Below are positions 12,301-24,300 of a stretch of 64,000 nucleotides of DNA, piece after piece. The translations under genes and the position numbers were made by a program. This stretch comes from Pipra filicauda. Its lineage: Eukaryota > Chordata > Aves > Passeriformes > Pipridae. The DNA is taken from positions 152,156-216,155 of the forward strand of contig NW_024104771.1 in NCBI RefSeq assembly GCF_003945595.2. The letters are read 5' to 3'. The notes beneath the pieces are model-generated. The model was not told the origin of the DNA and searched no databases. It worked only from the letters and a program-made list of their open reading frames with translations. Every line of letters begins with the position of its first letter. The first letter of the stretch is position 1.

Positions 12301-15300
12301 GAGGAGGAGGAGGAGGAGGAGGAGGAGGAGGAGGAGGAGGCCTGGCTCCACGGCAACAGCAGTGAGGAGGAAGGCAGCACGGGACGGAGGGACACGAGGG
12401 ATCTCCCTGCGACCTCACTGTACCCGGGGCCGTGCCAAGGGCTTTGTGGCTTTGCCTTAAAACACCCTCCAAGTGTGTGAGAGTTTTCCAGCAGGACACA
12501 CAGCCAGCCCTCTCCAGGCTTTGTGTGCTCCCAACAGACCCATGCAAGCAGCTACAGGAAAAAAGCATCCCTTTGCCCTCTGTGCCTGTGTGGACACAGA
12601 ATTCCAGGGCAGACCTCTGTCACCAGCCCCTCGGAGACCCACTGGGATTAGATTTCAGCACAGGTTGCCCAGAGAAGCTGTGGCTGCCCCTGGATCCCTG
12701 GAAGTGTCCAAGGCCAGGTTGGACAGGGTTTGGAGCAACCTGGGCTGGTGGGAGGTGTCCCTGCCCATGGCAGGGGGTGGCACTGGGTGGGCTTTAAGGT
12801 CCTTTCCAACCCAAACCATTCCATGATTCCATGATTCTATAAGCACTCCCTCTTTCCTGTGTTCCTGGACAGAGACTTTTCATCTCCCTGCAGTGTTCCA
12901 TTATCCCAATTACAAGCTGATTGATTTTACTTAGGGATTCCAGGTGTTCCCTAAGAACAACACCGGACAAGTGTCTCCCTCCAAAAACACATTGGGATTG
13001 GGACATGCCCAAAAAACACAGCAGTGCCTGTGCTCCTGCCTGCTCCTGGAGGGGCAAATTTCATTTCCAAGGCCTGTGGCAACTTTTTCAAGCAGACAAA
13101 ATAGGTGACAGAACATCTGTGCTCCATTCGTGCCCCGAGTGCGTCATCCCTGGTATTTAGCTATTGTTTCTCTTCTTTTTTTCAAGTCTTTCTTTTTTTA
13201 AAACAAACCAACCCTGCAAAGGCTCCCACAGGGCACAGAGCACACACACACACAAACACACACACAGCAATACCAGCCCCAAAGAAATAAAGAAAATAAG
13301 GCCTGAGGAAAACCCAGAGGCTGCAGCTTTCCCATTTTTAAGGCCGGCACAGAAGGAAACGCTTGGGAAATGCTGCAAGAGGCGGGGGGTGTGAGGCTGA
13401 CGTGCAGTCCCATGTCACAATTGTCCCTTGTTCTGCTGAGAACAAGACTCTTCACAAACCCTGGAATTACAGCGGGGCTTAGGAGCCCAAATCCCAACTG
13501 CTGAGCCCCTCCTCAGTCGTTAACTCCGAGTTTTCCTCGGTAAAGTTTGAGCCAACGGAGCACCTGCAGCCCAGGTGAGGCTGCACCCACCGTGCTCTGC
13601 TCACCCAGGAGTGACCAGCTCCTGGCATCGCCTCCAGCCCCAGCAGGACGTGCCCAGGCAGCTGCACAGCTGGACAGGCTCAAGGAAAAGCTGCTGTGCT
13701 CCAGGAGCACTCCCAGTTCCAGGGGAACACGTGCAATTAGATCACGCACGGCTGGTCACGTACTCCCAGCCCGGCTGGGAAGGGCTGGCTCTGCTCTGGG
13801 TACCCTCCCAAAGGTCTGTCCCCACACTGCCACACTCCCAGACCTTCCTCCTGCACACTCCCAGACCTTCCTCCTGCACTCCAAAAACTGCTCCCAGACC
13901 TGCAAACCCCCCGGGCACCCCTGGAAGCTGCGAGCGCCTTCCTCACCCTGCCCACCCCCTCGGCCCCTGCCCGTGCCCACTCCCCCTCCCCGAGTGGAAG
14001 GAGCTGGTTTTGCACTCGTGCCAAGCAATCCCAGCCCTGGAAGGGGCCTCCACGGGATCTGCTGCCTCCAAAGCCTCGGGAGGGGGAGCGGGGAGGCAGC
14101 AGCGAGACCAGACGGAGTCCCCGCACGTTTTGGGAGGAACCCAGAGCTAACAATAGTGGCAGGAGCCTCTGGGAGCCTATAAATAACCCCCTATTCCTCC
14201 TGTTTTCGCTCTCCCCCTGGTGCTGACCTGCTTTTCCAAGCAAATCTGGGAGCAGCCCCCGCTCTACCTGCCAGGCACGTGACTGTGCAAACACAGCAAC
14301 CCCGGAGCAGCCCCAGCCCTGGCTCTGTCAGTGATAATTCCAGCTGAGCCTTCCAAACCCCCATCAATCACCCTGATCCTGCCCTTTCCCTCCTCCCTCG
14401 GCCTGCTGGATAAAAATAGCACGTTCCAGTACAACCCAGCACCTTGTGCCAAGCGTTCCCTGACCCTGGCACAGATGCTCTTCCTCCCTCCCTCCCTCCC
14501 TCCTCCTCCTCTGCCAGCAGCTGAACACACAAGAGGAGCAAACACTCCCCGTGCCCTCGTGGGCAGGATATTTCCTGACTCTTTGGGATTGAGGTTTCCT
14601 TGTTTGCCCAAGCATCAGGTAGGGCTTGGGCAGCTCTCCCAGCTCCTCCTGGCCGGGGTGGGCAGCGTTTCAAGCTGGATGTTGTGGGATAACCTCTGTA
14701 AATAAAGGCAGAGCTGTCTTTCCTGCCCAGAGGATTTATGGGCTCTCAGCTGGGCAGTGTCAGTCACATTAAGTGATGGCCACACTGCCTTTGGAAAGCC
14801 TGGATGCCCTCGGCCTCTGGAGATTGGGCTGAGATCCATCAGGCCTAGACCACAGAACCCACCAGAGAGCTGGGGAGCTGCTTTTGGGATGTGGGTCACT
14901 GTCACTCCCACTCCAGATGATTTACATGCTGTGGATGCCCAGTGCAACAGGACAAAAACAAACCAAAGGGAGCAAACAGGCAGAATGAAAAGATTCCTGC
15001 TGGGACTCACAGGGACGTCACCAGCTGTGTTTGTGCAAGGGAAATGTGGCTTTTGACTGGAGTAGAACATAACCAGAGGTTGTCTGGTAAAAGAGAAAGC
15101 TCTGGGGAGAGCTTATAGCACCTTCCAGCAGCTAAAGGAACTCTGGACAACAGCATGGAGTGACAGGACAAGAGGGAATGGCCTCGAGCTGAAGGAAGGG
15201 AGGGTTAGATCCACGGTGTGGTGGGGTTTTCACATTGCAAAATTCGTGCCCATCAAGGGGCAGGAAAGATTCTTTATTCTGCTGCCACCTGCCTTAGAAC

Positions 15301-18300
15301 CCAAACCCTCAAAAAAACATCCCACATGTCCTGCCTTTTGGGGCTATTTGTTGTTATAAATAACAACCACACAGGAGCCTCTGGCCTCCTCATCTCTTCT
15401 GGCACAGCCCCTTGTCAGAACCTGCCGGGGCTCTGCCTTACACATTCCCTGCTGCTTTTCCTTGAAATATGAGCGTTTGTCACGTGAGCCAGTTGGTTAA
15501 TCATGAACCTTGGTGTGCTGTTAACGTGCCCTGTAACCCTGCAGCAGTTTTGAGGAGCACACCTTAACCAGCAGAGTTAAACAGCTCTCGCCCCAGTCAG
15601 ACCTGGCACTCGGTGTTCCTCCGAATAATTGTTTAATGGAGATTAACTTAATTTTCACAGGTAGACCAGAACCCTGTGGCTGGTTAATCTGACTAACAAA
15701 ACACTCCCTAGTTTACACTAATTATTGTTCTTGCCTGCAGTTAACCTGCTGGGCACTAATCAGCATTTTTTTGTCCTTTAAAACTTAAGACTGGGGGATC
15801 TGAGGACAACGACCTCCGGTTCTCGAGCTGCTGTGTTTCAAACCACTCTTCCCCTTGTTCCCCTCGTGGCTGTGGCTCCCTGGACCAGCAGATCCCACGT
15901 GGATCTTACCTTCTTTGGCCTGTCGTGGTGGGACACGTGTTTCTCCTGGGTGGGGGACGTGGAGCGACTCCTCCTCCCGGCGATGAAGGAGCTGCTCCCA
16001 GAGTGCCGTGAGGTCTTCTGAGGGAAGTGGGCGAGGACAGCAGGTGGAGGGGGTAAAAAAGAGAGAGGAAAGAGTGTTATCAAGCCCAGGTTTCACTGTT
16101 TCAATCAGCAAAGTTACAGTAAATGGTCTGTCTCCCACATGCCGGGGGCAAACCCAGCCGGGTTCCTGACTCCGGGATTCCACGGATATAAACAGCACAG
16201 AGATCCAGCTCTCCCAATCCTCAGTTCCTGGTGGCCCAAGGACACTTGTCCAAGGAAGGCCCAGCTTCCAAGAACCCCCCCTGTTATCCAGGGAAGTGGT
16301 AGCAGCAGTGTTGTTATTCCTGAACTCTCAGTCCTGAGCTGGAATCCCTGGGGAAGGAAGGACTGACTCCCTGTTTGCCAACCCCAGGAATCCCTGGGGA
16401 AGGAAGGACTCACTCCCTGTTTGCCAACCCCAGGAATCCCTGGGGAAGGAAGGACTCACTCCCTGTTTGCCAACCCCAGGAATCCCTGGGGAAGGAAGGA
16501 CTCACTCCCTGTTTGCCAACCCCAGGAACCCCCCCCAGGTCCTGCTGGCTGTGTGACCACCAGGAAACCCGACACAGAGCCACACTGGGGCCAGACACGG
16601 GTACCCAGGGGCAGGAGAGGTGCCCTCCAGGTGGATTTGAGGGACATCCCTCACTGGATGTGACAGTGCTGACAAGCAGGAAGGGAAGTGGGAAAGGCCA
16701 GTGGCAAAGGAGCCCCTGGGATGGAGCTGCAGGGAGAGGATGAAGGTTCCTTTCAGCTGGAGGGGGGACAGAAGGTGTCTGCTCATCATGCAGAACAGGA
16801 GAAGGGTTCCTCTCTTCCCTCTCACGCTGTAATTACCAGGAGAAATCCTCTGCCCTAAATATCCCTCAAAATCCGAGTGACTCTGGGCTGGCTGTGTCCT
16901 GAGGGAGAAGCTCTGGCTGTTCTGTGTTGCCCTCGTGCTGAGGGTGCCTGAGCCATAGCCCTGATTCCCTGGAGCATCAAAGCCCTGGAGCATCAAACCT
17001 CCCGGCTGCTCTGCTTCCCCGGGACCCAGAGCAGGTCAGGAAAGCCAAAACTGAGGGGAGAAATTCAAATAATTCAACCCCTAGTTTGGAAAACGCCTTT
17101 AAAGATGCTACAGAAACGCAAAACTGCTAATTAATCTCAATTATGGAGTAACTCAGAGTGAATGGCTGAAAGGGGAAGCTGGCTGCAGCCTTGCTTGTGT
17201 TTTCTTGGCATGTCTCACTGCTCTGAGCACAGACCCAACCTAAAAGATGGAGCCAATGCCTTTTATGTGACAAAAAAAAAATGAAATTCCATCGCGGAGA
17301 GGAAGAAAAACTCACCATTTTATTGAAGTGGTACTTGCAGTAGCCACAATATTTGACATTGTCGACTTCTAGGACTTCCTCTTCACACAGGAGCCCAGCC
17401 ATCTGTGCACTGAAACACAGGCAGTCAGCAGGAGGATAAAGAGAACTGGGACAGCCAACACCACCAAAAAGGGCAAAGAATAATTCAGGATACCCAGGGC
17501 AGGGGCTGGAAGTTCCCTGTTCTGCTTGGCCCTGTTTTAATTCATGTCGAGATCTTTGAAACTGTCAATATTTTTCTACCAGTTTCTCTTGCAGGTTTTG
17601 GTTTTTTCTGAGGAGAGGCCTGGGAGATGGGTAATAATTCCAACAAAGGCATCTCAGGAGCCAAGAGTCCATGTAAAGCAGGGAATCCCCCCGTTCTGCT
17701 GATGGGGAATGTTGTTTTCAGGCTCTGAGGGTACTTGAGGGTATCAACCTGCACACGACAGGATCCTCCTGCATGTGCTCTGCTGGGGAAGGAACATTCC
17801 TGGCTTGTGACTCATCCCTTCCCTTCTTGGATTCCACAGAGCCTGAGGGAAATCCCCAACCTTGCTCTGAGCAGGGAAAGCTCCCTGGAGAAACCTCAGA
17901 ACTTCCCCTCCCCAGCTGAGCAAGGAGGAGAAACCTCTGGCCCAAAGTGACCCCAGGGGAGGAACCTGAGTCCCCACAGCACCCAGGGAGGGTGGTCTCA
18001 GACCTGAGCAGCCAAAGCAGGAGGTGTTCCCAGGGGGACTCACCAGGTGACATGGAATGTGGGCTGGGAACTCACCAGGTGACATGGAATGTTTGGGGAC
18101 TCACCAGGTGACATGGAATGTTTGGGGACTCACCAGGTGACATGGAATGTTTGAGGGGACTCACCAGGTGACATGGAATGTTTGAGGGGACTCACCAGGT
18201 GACATGGAATGTTTGGGGACTCACCAGGTGACATGGAATGCCTGAGGACTCACCAGGTGACATGGAATGTCACCAGGTGACATGGAATGTTTCACCAGGT

Positions 18301-21300
18301 GACATGGAATGTTTGGGGACTCACCAGGTGACATGGAATGTTTGGGGACTCACCAGGTGACATGGAATGCTCACCAGGTGACATGGAATGTTTGAGGGGA
18401 CTCACCAGGTGACATGGAATGTTTGGGGACTCACCAGGTGACATGGAATGCCTGAGGACTCACCAGGTGACATGGAATGTTTGGGGACTCACCAGGTGAC
18501 ATGGAATGTTTGGGGACTCACCAGGTGACATGGAATGTTTGGGGACTCACCAGGTGACATGGAATGCCTGAGGACTCACCAGGTGACATGGAATGCCTGC
18601 CGGCAGCCGTGCCGGTTGCAGGCCATGCAGGCTCCAGAGGCAGCTTTGCTCTCCCTGCCCTGCTCCTCACAGATGTAGCAGGTCTGGGGGAAAAAAAAAG
18701 AAAAAAATAGGAAAAGTGCTGTTTAACAGGCGACAAAGCCTCCAGGAACCCATAACTCTGCATCCAGACATCTCGTGGCATCGTGGTTTGGGTCAGGAGG
18801 GACCTTCAAGGTCACCTCTGTCCTCTGCCATGGGCAGGGACACCTCCACTAGGGCAGGTTGTCTCCCTGCTGTGAGAGCTCTGCGTTATTTCTCAGTAAA
18901 ACACACAAAATCTCTTCCTTTTTCCCCCAAGAAAACCCAACTGTGTCCAATCAAAACGTGGAAGAACCACCACACGACCCCCCAGCTCCACCAAGAGACT
19001 CCTCGGGCCGCAGGGATTCGGGGAAGAGAGACACAGAGGACCAACAGGTCGCTTGCAAACACAGGGATTCCCTTTGCCAGGTGTTTCTAAAAGGGCTCTG
19101 AGCTCCTGGGAGCTAAACCAACCCAGCCAGGAGCCGTGGGGGGACGAGCTGAGCCCCCCAAAAAGCCGGGTCTCACCTTGTTGAAGCGGTCGTGGGGGAC
19201 GTACTGCAGGACGATGGGCTCCATGGTGAGCACGTTGGCAAACTGCACCTCCGGGATGTACAGGGCACACACCACGTGGGCCCAGCCTGGGGGGGCAAAG
19301 GGGACACCAGAGGGTCACACAGGGCACCCCAAAAAGAGCCTCCAACCCAAACAGGAGAGGAGGAAAGGGAGTGTAGGATTGCAGCCAGCCTAAGGGAGAT
19401 GTTGGATTTGAAACGTGCTTGTTGGAACTTGGTTAGGAAGCAAATCCTAACAGACAGATACCACCTGCAGATTAACTGAGCAAGCAGAGATTTCTTGGGG
19501 AAAAGACAAGTGCAGCACTGGTGGTTCTTAAAAGCACCCCCTCAGGACTCGAGGGCCAAAACCCAGCCCAGGGAAAGCATCCAGGCAGTAAATGATGCTG
19601 AAGGGACAGGTTGGACAGACAAAACCCAGCCCAGGGAAAGCATCCAGGCAGTAAATGATGCTGAAGGGACAGGTTGGACAGACAAAACCCAGCCCAGGGA
19701 AAGCATCCAGGCAGTAAATGATGCTGAAGGGACAGGCTGGAGGTGCCCCTGGGAACAAAGCTCCCTTTATGGGCTCTTATCAACGGGGAGAGGAGGCAGC
19801 TTTTCAGCAAGCCCGGTTAGATTAGAATCTAAATCCACCAAAAATCACACTTGGAAGTTGAAATTCCATCTGGCCAGGGCAGGAACGAGAGGGTTGGAAG
19901 GGCAGGAGTGTTTGGGGGGCTGATCCAAACCAGTGTGGGTTCTGCACCAGGAGGATTTAGTGAGAATTAGGATGGATTCACCTGGGCAGGGGGAAGCAAA
20001 CTCCAGGATGATGGGATCATCCAGCACTGCCAGTCCTTGGGCTGCACAACTCTGTACAGTGGCATGGCTGTAACAGCCCTAGGGCCTGTCTGTAACAGAC
20101 CTGGCCACACCATGTCATAACACAGCAGGAAGAAGATGTTATATTATTATAAATATTATAAAACAATCCCCCAACACAATGTTTGTGTTGCATTAAAGGC
20201 TCTTGGCATTTGTAACCAGCTCCAGAAGATGCTTCCACAAAATATTGTGGACTCAGCACTCTCCAAATATGGGATTTATCAGGACAAAGACCTCCTTGCC
20301 TAATTTCACTCTTTAAGTGGCAGGCAGGTGCAGAGGCCTTCCCGAAAAATAAGGTTTTGGGAACAATGAGGTTTGATTCCCAGTCAGGAGCACCGAGAGC
20401 TACAGGCTCTGACCATTGGAACAGGACTTCCCAGCACCTGAGGATGAGAAGCTCCAACCATGAGCAGGGAAATCCTGCATGGAAAAACATCTTTCCTGCA
20501 CCCTGGGATGGGGACTCGGTGCTGAGGCTCTGAGAACTCGGGGATCACTGTGCAAAGAACTCAGCAACTTCCACAGCACCCCTTGTGAAACGACTCCTGG
20601 GAGGTCAAACCCCCAAAATCACACATTTCAGGGCTGTGCTTCAGAGCCAGCCCGAGGTCAGGCAGGTCCCCCCCTCCAGGGAAAGGTCTTCTCCCCAGGG
20701 AGAAGCTTCAGGAAGCAAAGTTTACAAGGAAAAGGCAGAGTTTCATCCCTCTGGAGCCTCCAGCCTTCCCTCCCCTGCTTTTCCACCCGGGGCCATCCCA
20801 GCTACTCACCCCCGTTGTCCGTGCGTTTCAGGGCTCCATCTTTGTGGGGACACAGCTCACACCTCTTGAAACGAAGCAGAAACAACAGATTAACCCAAGC
20901 TCTGAGGGGCAGAGGGGGGCACAAAAGAGATGATTCGTTCCCAGCCCGCTCGGGAACACCGAGGCCGCTTTCCAAGAGGGGAAGGGGGAGAAGGGCTGAG
21001 CGTGGTTTGGGTGCAAAGAGGTGCCCTGACACAGCTCAACATCGCCCTGACTGAGGTATTTAAAGCCTCAGCCCAGGCCCAAAGTGAACCTTGACTCCAC
21101 GGGGGCTTTTTCAGAACGAGTTTGAGGCTCTGCGGTCGGGGAGCAAAACTGAAAGTCGTGACTCAGAGAGCAGAAGGCAAATAAAAAGAAGCCACCATCT
21201 ATCTTTGCCTCTTTCCTTCCTTCCTCCTCTCCTTTTCTCTGGTGGTGGTTTTTTTCCAGTCCCATGACCGGTGGGTGAGGCCATCATGGCATTTTTGCAG

Positions 21301-24300
21301 GACTGGGGGGAGGGTACCCTGTGACACCACCCCCCCCCCAAAAACCCCAAAAGGCTGAGGTGTGGAGGGGAGGGCGTGAGGGTAATTTTGGGGTGTTTTT
21401 TCACACTTGGGTGAACACACTGCCAGCCCTGAGAGCTCCTCCCAGGCTGAGCTGCCTCCAAAAACAGACACTGTCTTCTCACAGCATCACTCAGGGAAAA
21501 TCTCCACGTGCTTTCTGCCTTCTTTGACTTTAAGAAAGGCCCAAAAACCTGGGGGTTTGAACCCCTCCCTTCCCCGACAGAAAGGTCTGACTTGCTGAAA
21601 CACCAAAGCAAAACAGAAACTGCTTTTCTGTGAAAAATGTGCTTCCTCAGAAAGTTTTGAAATGAGGTGTCTGGTGTCAAGAGTGAGATGTTGGACCTGG
21701 TGCTCTCTGCTGTCGTTGCTTTGGTGCAGTGAGTGTGACAGGGCAGGGGATCCTTGTGCCAAAACCCACCAGTTTACTGAGCAACAACTGGTCATGGAAT
21801 CGTGGGGTGGTTTGGGCTGGAAGGGACCTTAAAGCCCATCCAGTGCCACCCCCTGCCATGGGCAGGGACACCTTCCACTAGCCCAGGATGCTCCAAGCCC
21901 TGTCCAACCTGGCCTTGGACACTTCCAGGGATGTGCAAGCGTTAAATAAGTGAGGAGGGGACAAAATCCATCTCCCTTTCCCTGCAACTCAGCAAGTTTA
22001 GGACGGAGAGGCACGGCCACAGGAGATGTTTCTCGCTGGTTAGGTCCGGGCTCCCACAATTACTATGGAAAGCCCGGCAGAGCCGAGAGAGAGAACAAGA
22101 AGGGAGTTAACCGAGACACTGTAATAAGAAATTTGCACTTGAAAAGGCCCCTCCGCTCTCCCTCCGCCCTCAGATCAAAGCCGCTCTCCCACCACGCGAT
22201 TAGCGCAGCTCTGATTGTAACAAGAGGGGTTAACAGCTCCATCGGCCCCACACAGGACTTTTAATAGCCCTGCCTCGAAATGACAGCTAAAGCCTTCACA
22301 TGATCCTCACACGAGAGCCCTCCGGCCATCCCGGCTCCCGGGGCTTCCCAGCCCATTGGATTACAAAGTGGATGGGCTGGGCTTTCCAGCCCTTCCCAGC
22401 AGCCGCAGCATCCTTTAGGGACCCGGAGCAGGGATTAGGGCACCTCTGCCTCTTATCCCACCTGCACGGGCACGGGGGTTTTACTGCAGCTCTCTAGGGG
22501 GGGGGGGGGTTGGTTGATTTAAAGCAGGTTGAGACGGGGAAGGTTTTAAAGCTCCTGATCCCCCCGGGGCTTGTCTGGGATCTACCAAGTGAAAGCCCTG
22601 CCTGGAAGTTCAGGGCTCCTGAGGTCTCTTCCCACGGCTAAAAAGGGGATGGAGCCCATCTTTTGAAGGGAATATGAATGAGACACGGAAATGAACGGTG
22701 CAGAAATCAAAACTGTGTTTTAAAGCACACACCAAGCACTGCAACACCCTCCCTGCCTCCATATCTCATTCTGAAAGCAAAACTATCAATATTTAGCCAA
22801 GGAAATTAGCATTTGTTATGGCCAGAGCTGCCTTAAGAACCTTCTATGAAGGCAGATGTGCGAAGAAAAACACTGTTGTTTTTCACAGGAGTCGGCCACA
22901 CAGTCATTATGAAAGAAATACAAACATCAGCTCATCCTGCTGCTGGTTTTGTGTGGTTTGTGCTCAAAGAGCAGCGTCTCTGCCTCAGAGTCCTCAGGGC
23001 AGTGTCTGCAGGCCCAGAGTGCCTTTGGAGAGCTGGAGGAAACCGGGCAGGGAGGAGCAGGGAAACCCCAGGGCAGGGGAAGGGTCACCCCCTGCACAGA
23101 GCACAACCCAGACGTGTTTTAGAATCACAGAGAGAGACATTAAAGCCCACCCAGGGCCACCCCCTGCCATGGGCAGGGACACCTTCCACTCTCCCAGGTT
23201 GCTCCAAGCCCCATCCAACCTGGCCTTGGACACTTCCAGGGATCCAGGGGCAGCCCCAGCTTCTCTGGGCAACCTGTGCCAGGGCCTCCCCACCCTCCCA
23301 GGGAAGAATTTCTTCCATATATCTCACCTAAATTTCCCCTCTTTCAGTTTGATCCCACTCCCCCTTGTCCTGTCACTCCAGTTCCCGACGAAAGTCCCTC
23401 TCTGGTTTCCTTCTCCAGGTGCTTCCTCAGACACTTTGCTGTTCAGATTCCCTTTGGATCCTTTGGAAGGTGCTGGGAGGTCTCCACACAACCTCCTCTT
23501 CCCAGGGCTGGACAGCCCCAACTTCCCCAGCCCCAGAGCTCCTGTTTCCAGCAGCAGAGCCACTCACAGATCTCACACAACCCGAGTCACTCCCCTCACT
23601 CTGCTCACGCTGCTCCTACATCAAAGAGCCCGGTTCTTTTTAAGTGTTTCCCCATCTGCGTGTCTGTTGCTATGACTGCTGGTGCTGAGCTGAAAAGGTG
23701 AGGGATTTAGATAGGAAACCACCCCCCCAGCCCTGCCCGGGGAGGAAGATTATCCCTGCTCAGTTATTAGGGCTGAACACCACGGGGCTGAAGGGCAGCT
23801 CTGACACCCACCACGGGCTGCCCAACAGATTTAACCCACCCAGGGGGGGTTAAAATCAGGAGCCACCCGCAGGGATGTTGTTTTCCTGACGCCTTGGAGG
23901 CAGTTTGAGGTGCATGAAGTTATGGGGAGAGAAAAAAAGAAGTCACAAGGAGCACAGGTGAGGAGGACTCGTGTGTCCAAGGACTTTACACCGAGCTGGA
24001 AAGCTGAAGATCTTCCCCGTGCACGGGGCAAGGAGGCCCATGAGACCCAAATTCCTGCCATGGAAGTACCTGCAGGATGTAAAAGCACTCACAGACACAT
24101 TTAATCTTTACTGCAGAGCACATAAAAGCAGCAGCTCCCGGCGGGCAAAGGGCCGAGGGCCCGGCCCTGCCTGCAGCCAGGAAGGGGTTAATGCCGTGTG
24201 GGAAGCGTGGCTGTGGATCCCTAATTCCCCCATCCACTCATCCCTGCCAAGTTCTTCGCCCATCTGTGAACCAGATTAAAGTTTTGGAGTGCAGCAGGCA

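Larger units (their letters stand above)
8222..15909 (-). other. MLLT6: MLLT6 intron 7
   Basis: 7688 bases, the longest intron in the window. Contents: 25-base triplicate (10803-10877), A-rich tract (10908-10940), GGA repeat (12291-12340), CR1 (12650-12841 and 15088-15210), CA repeat (13241-13266), and an AT-rich block at 15600-15775 described separately. No coding exon recognised. Confidence 0.8.

Noticed and set aside
18038..18599. CRISPR-like repeat array
   Set aside because: Units are contiguous or vary only slightly with no unique spacers, the source is an animal genome, and the repeat matches the adjacent exon end.
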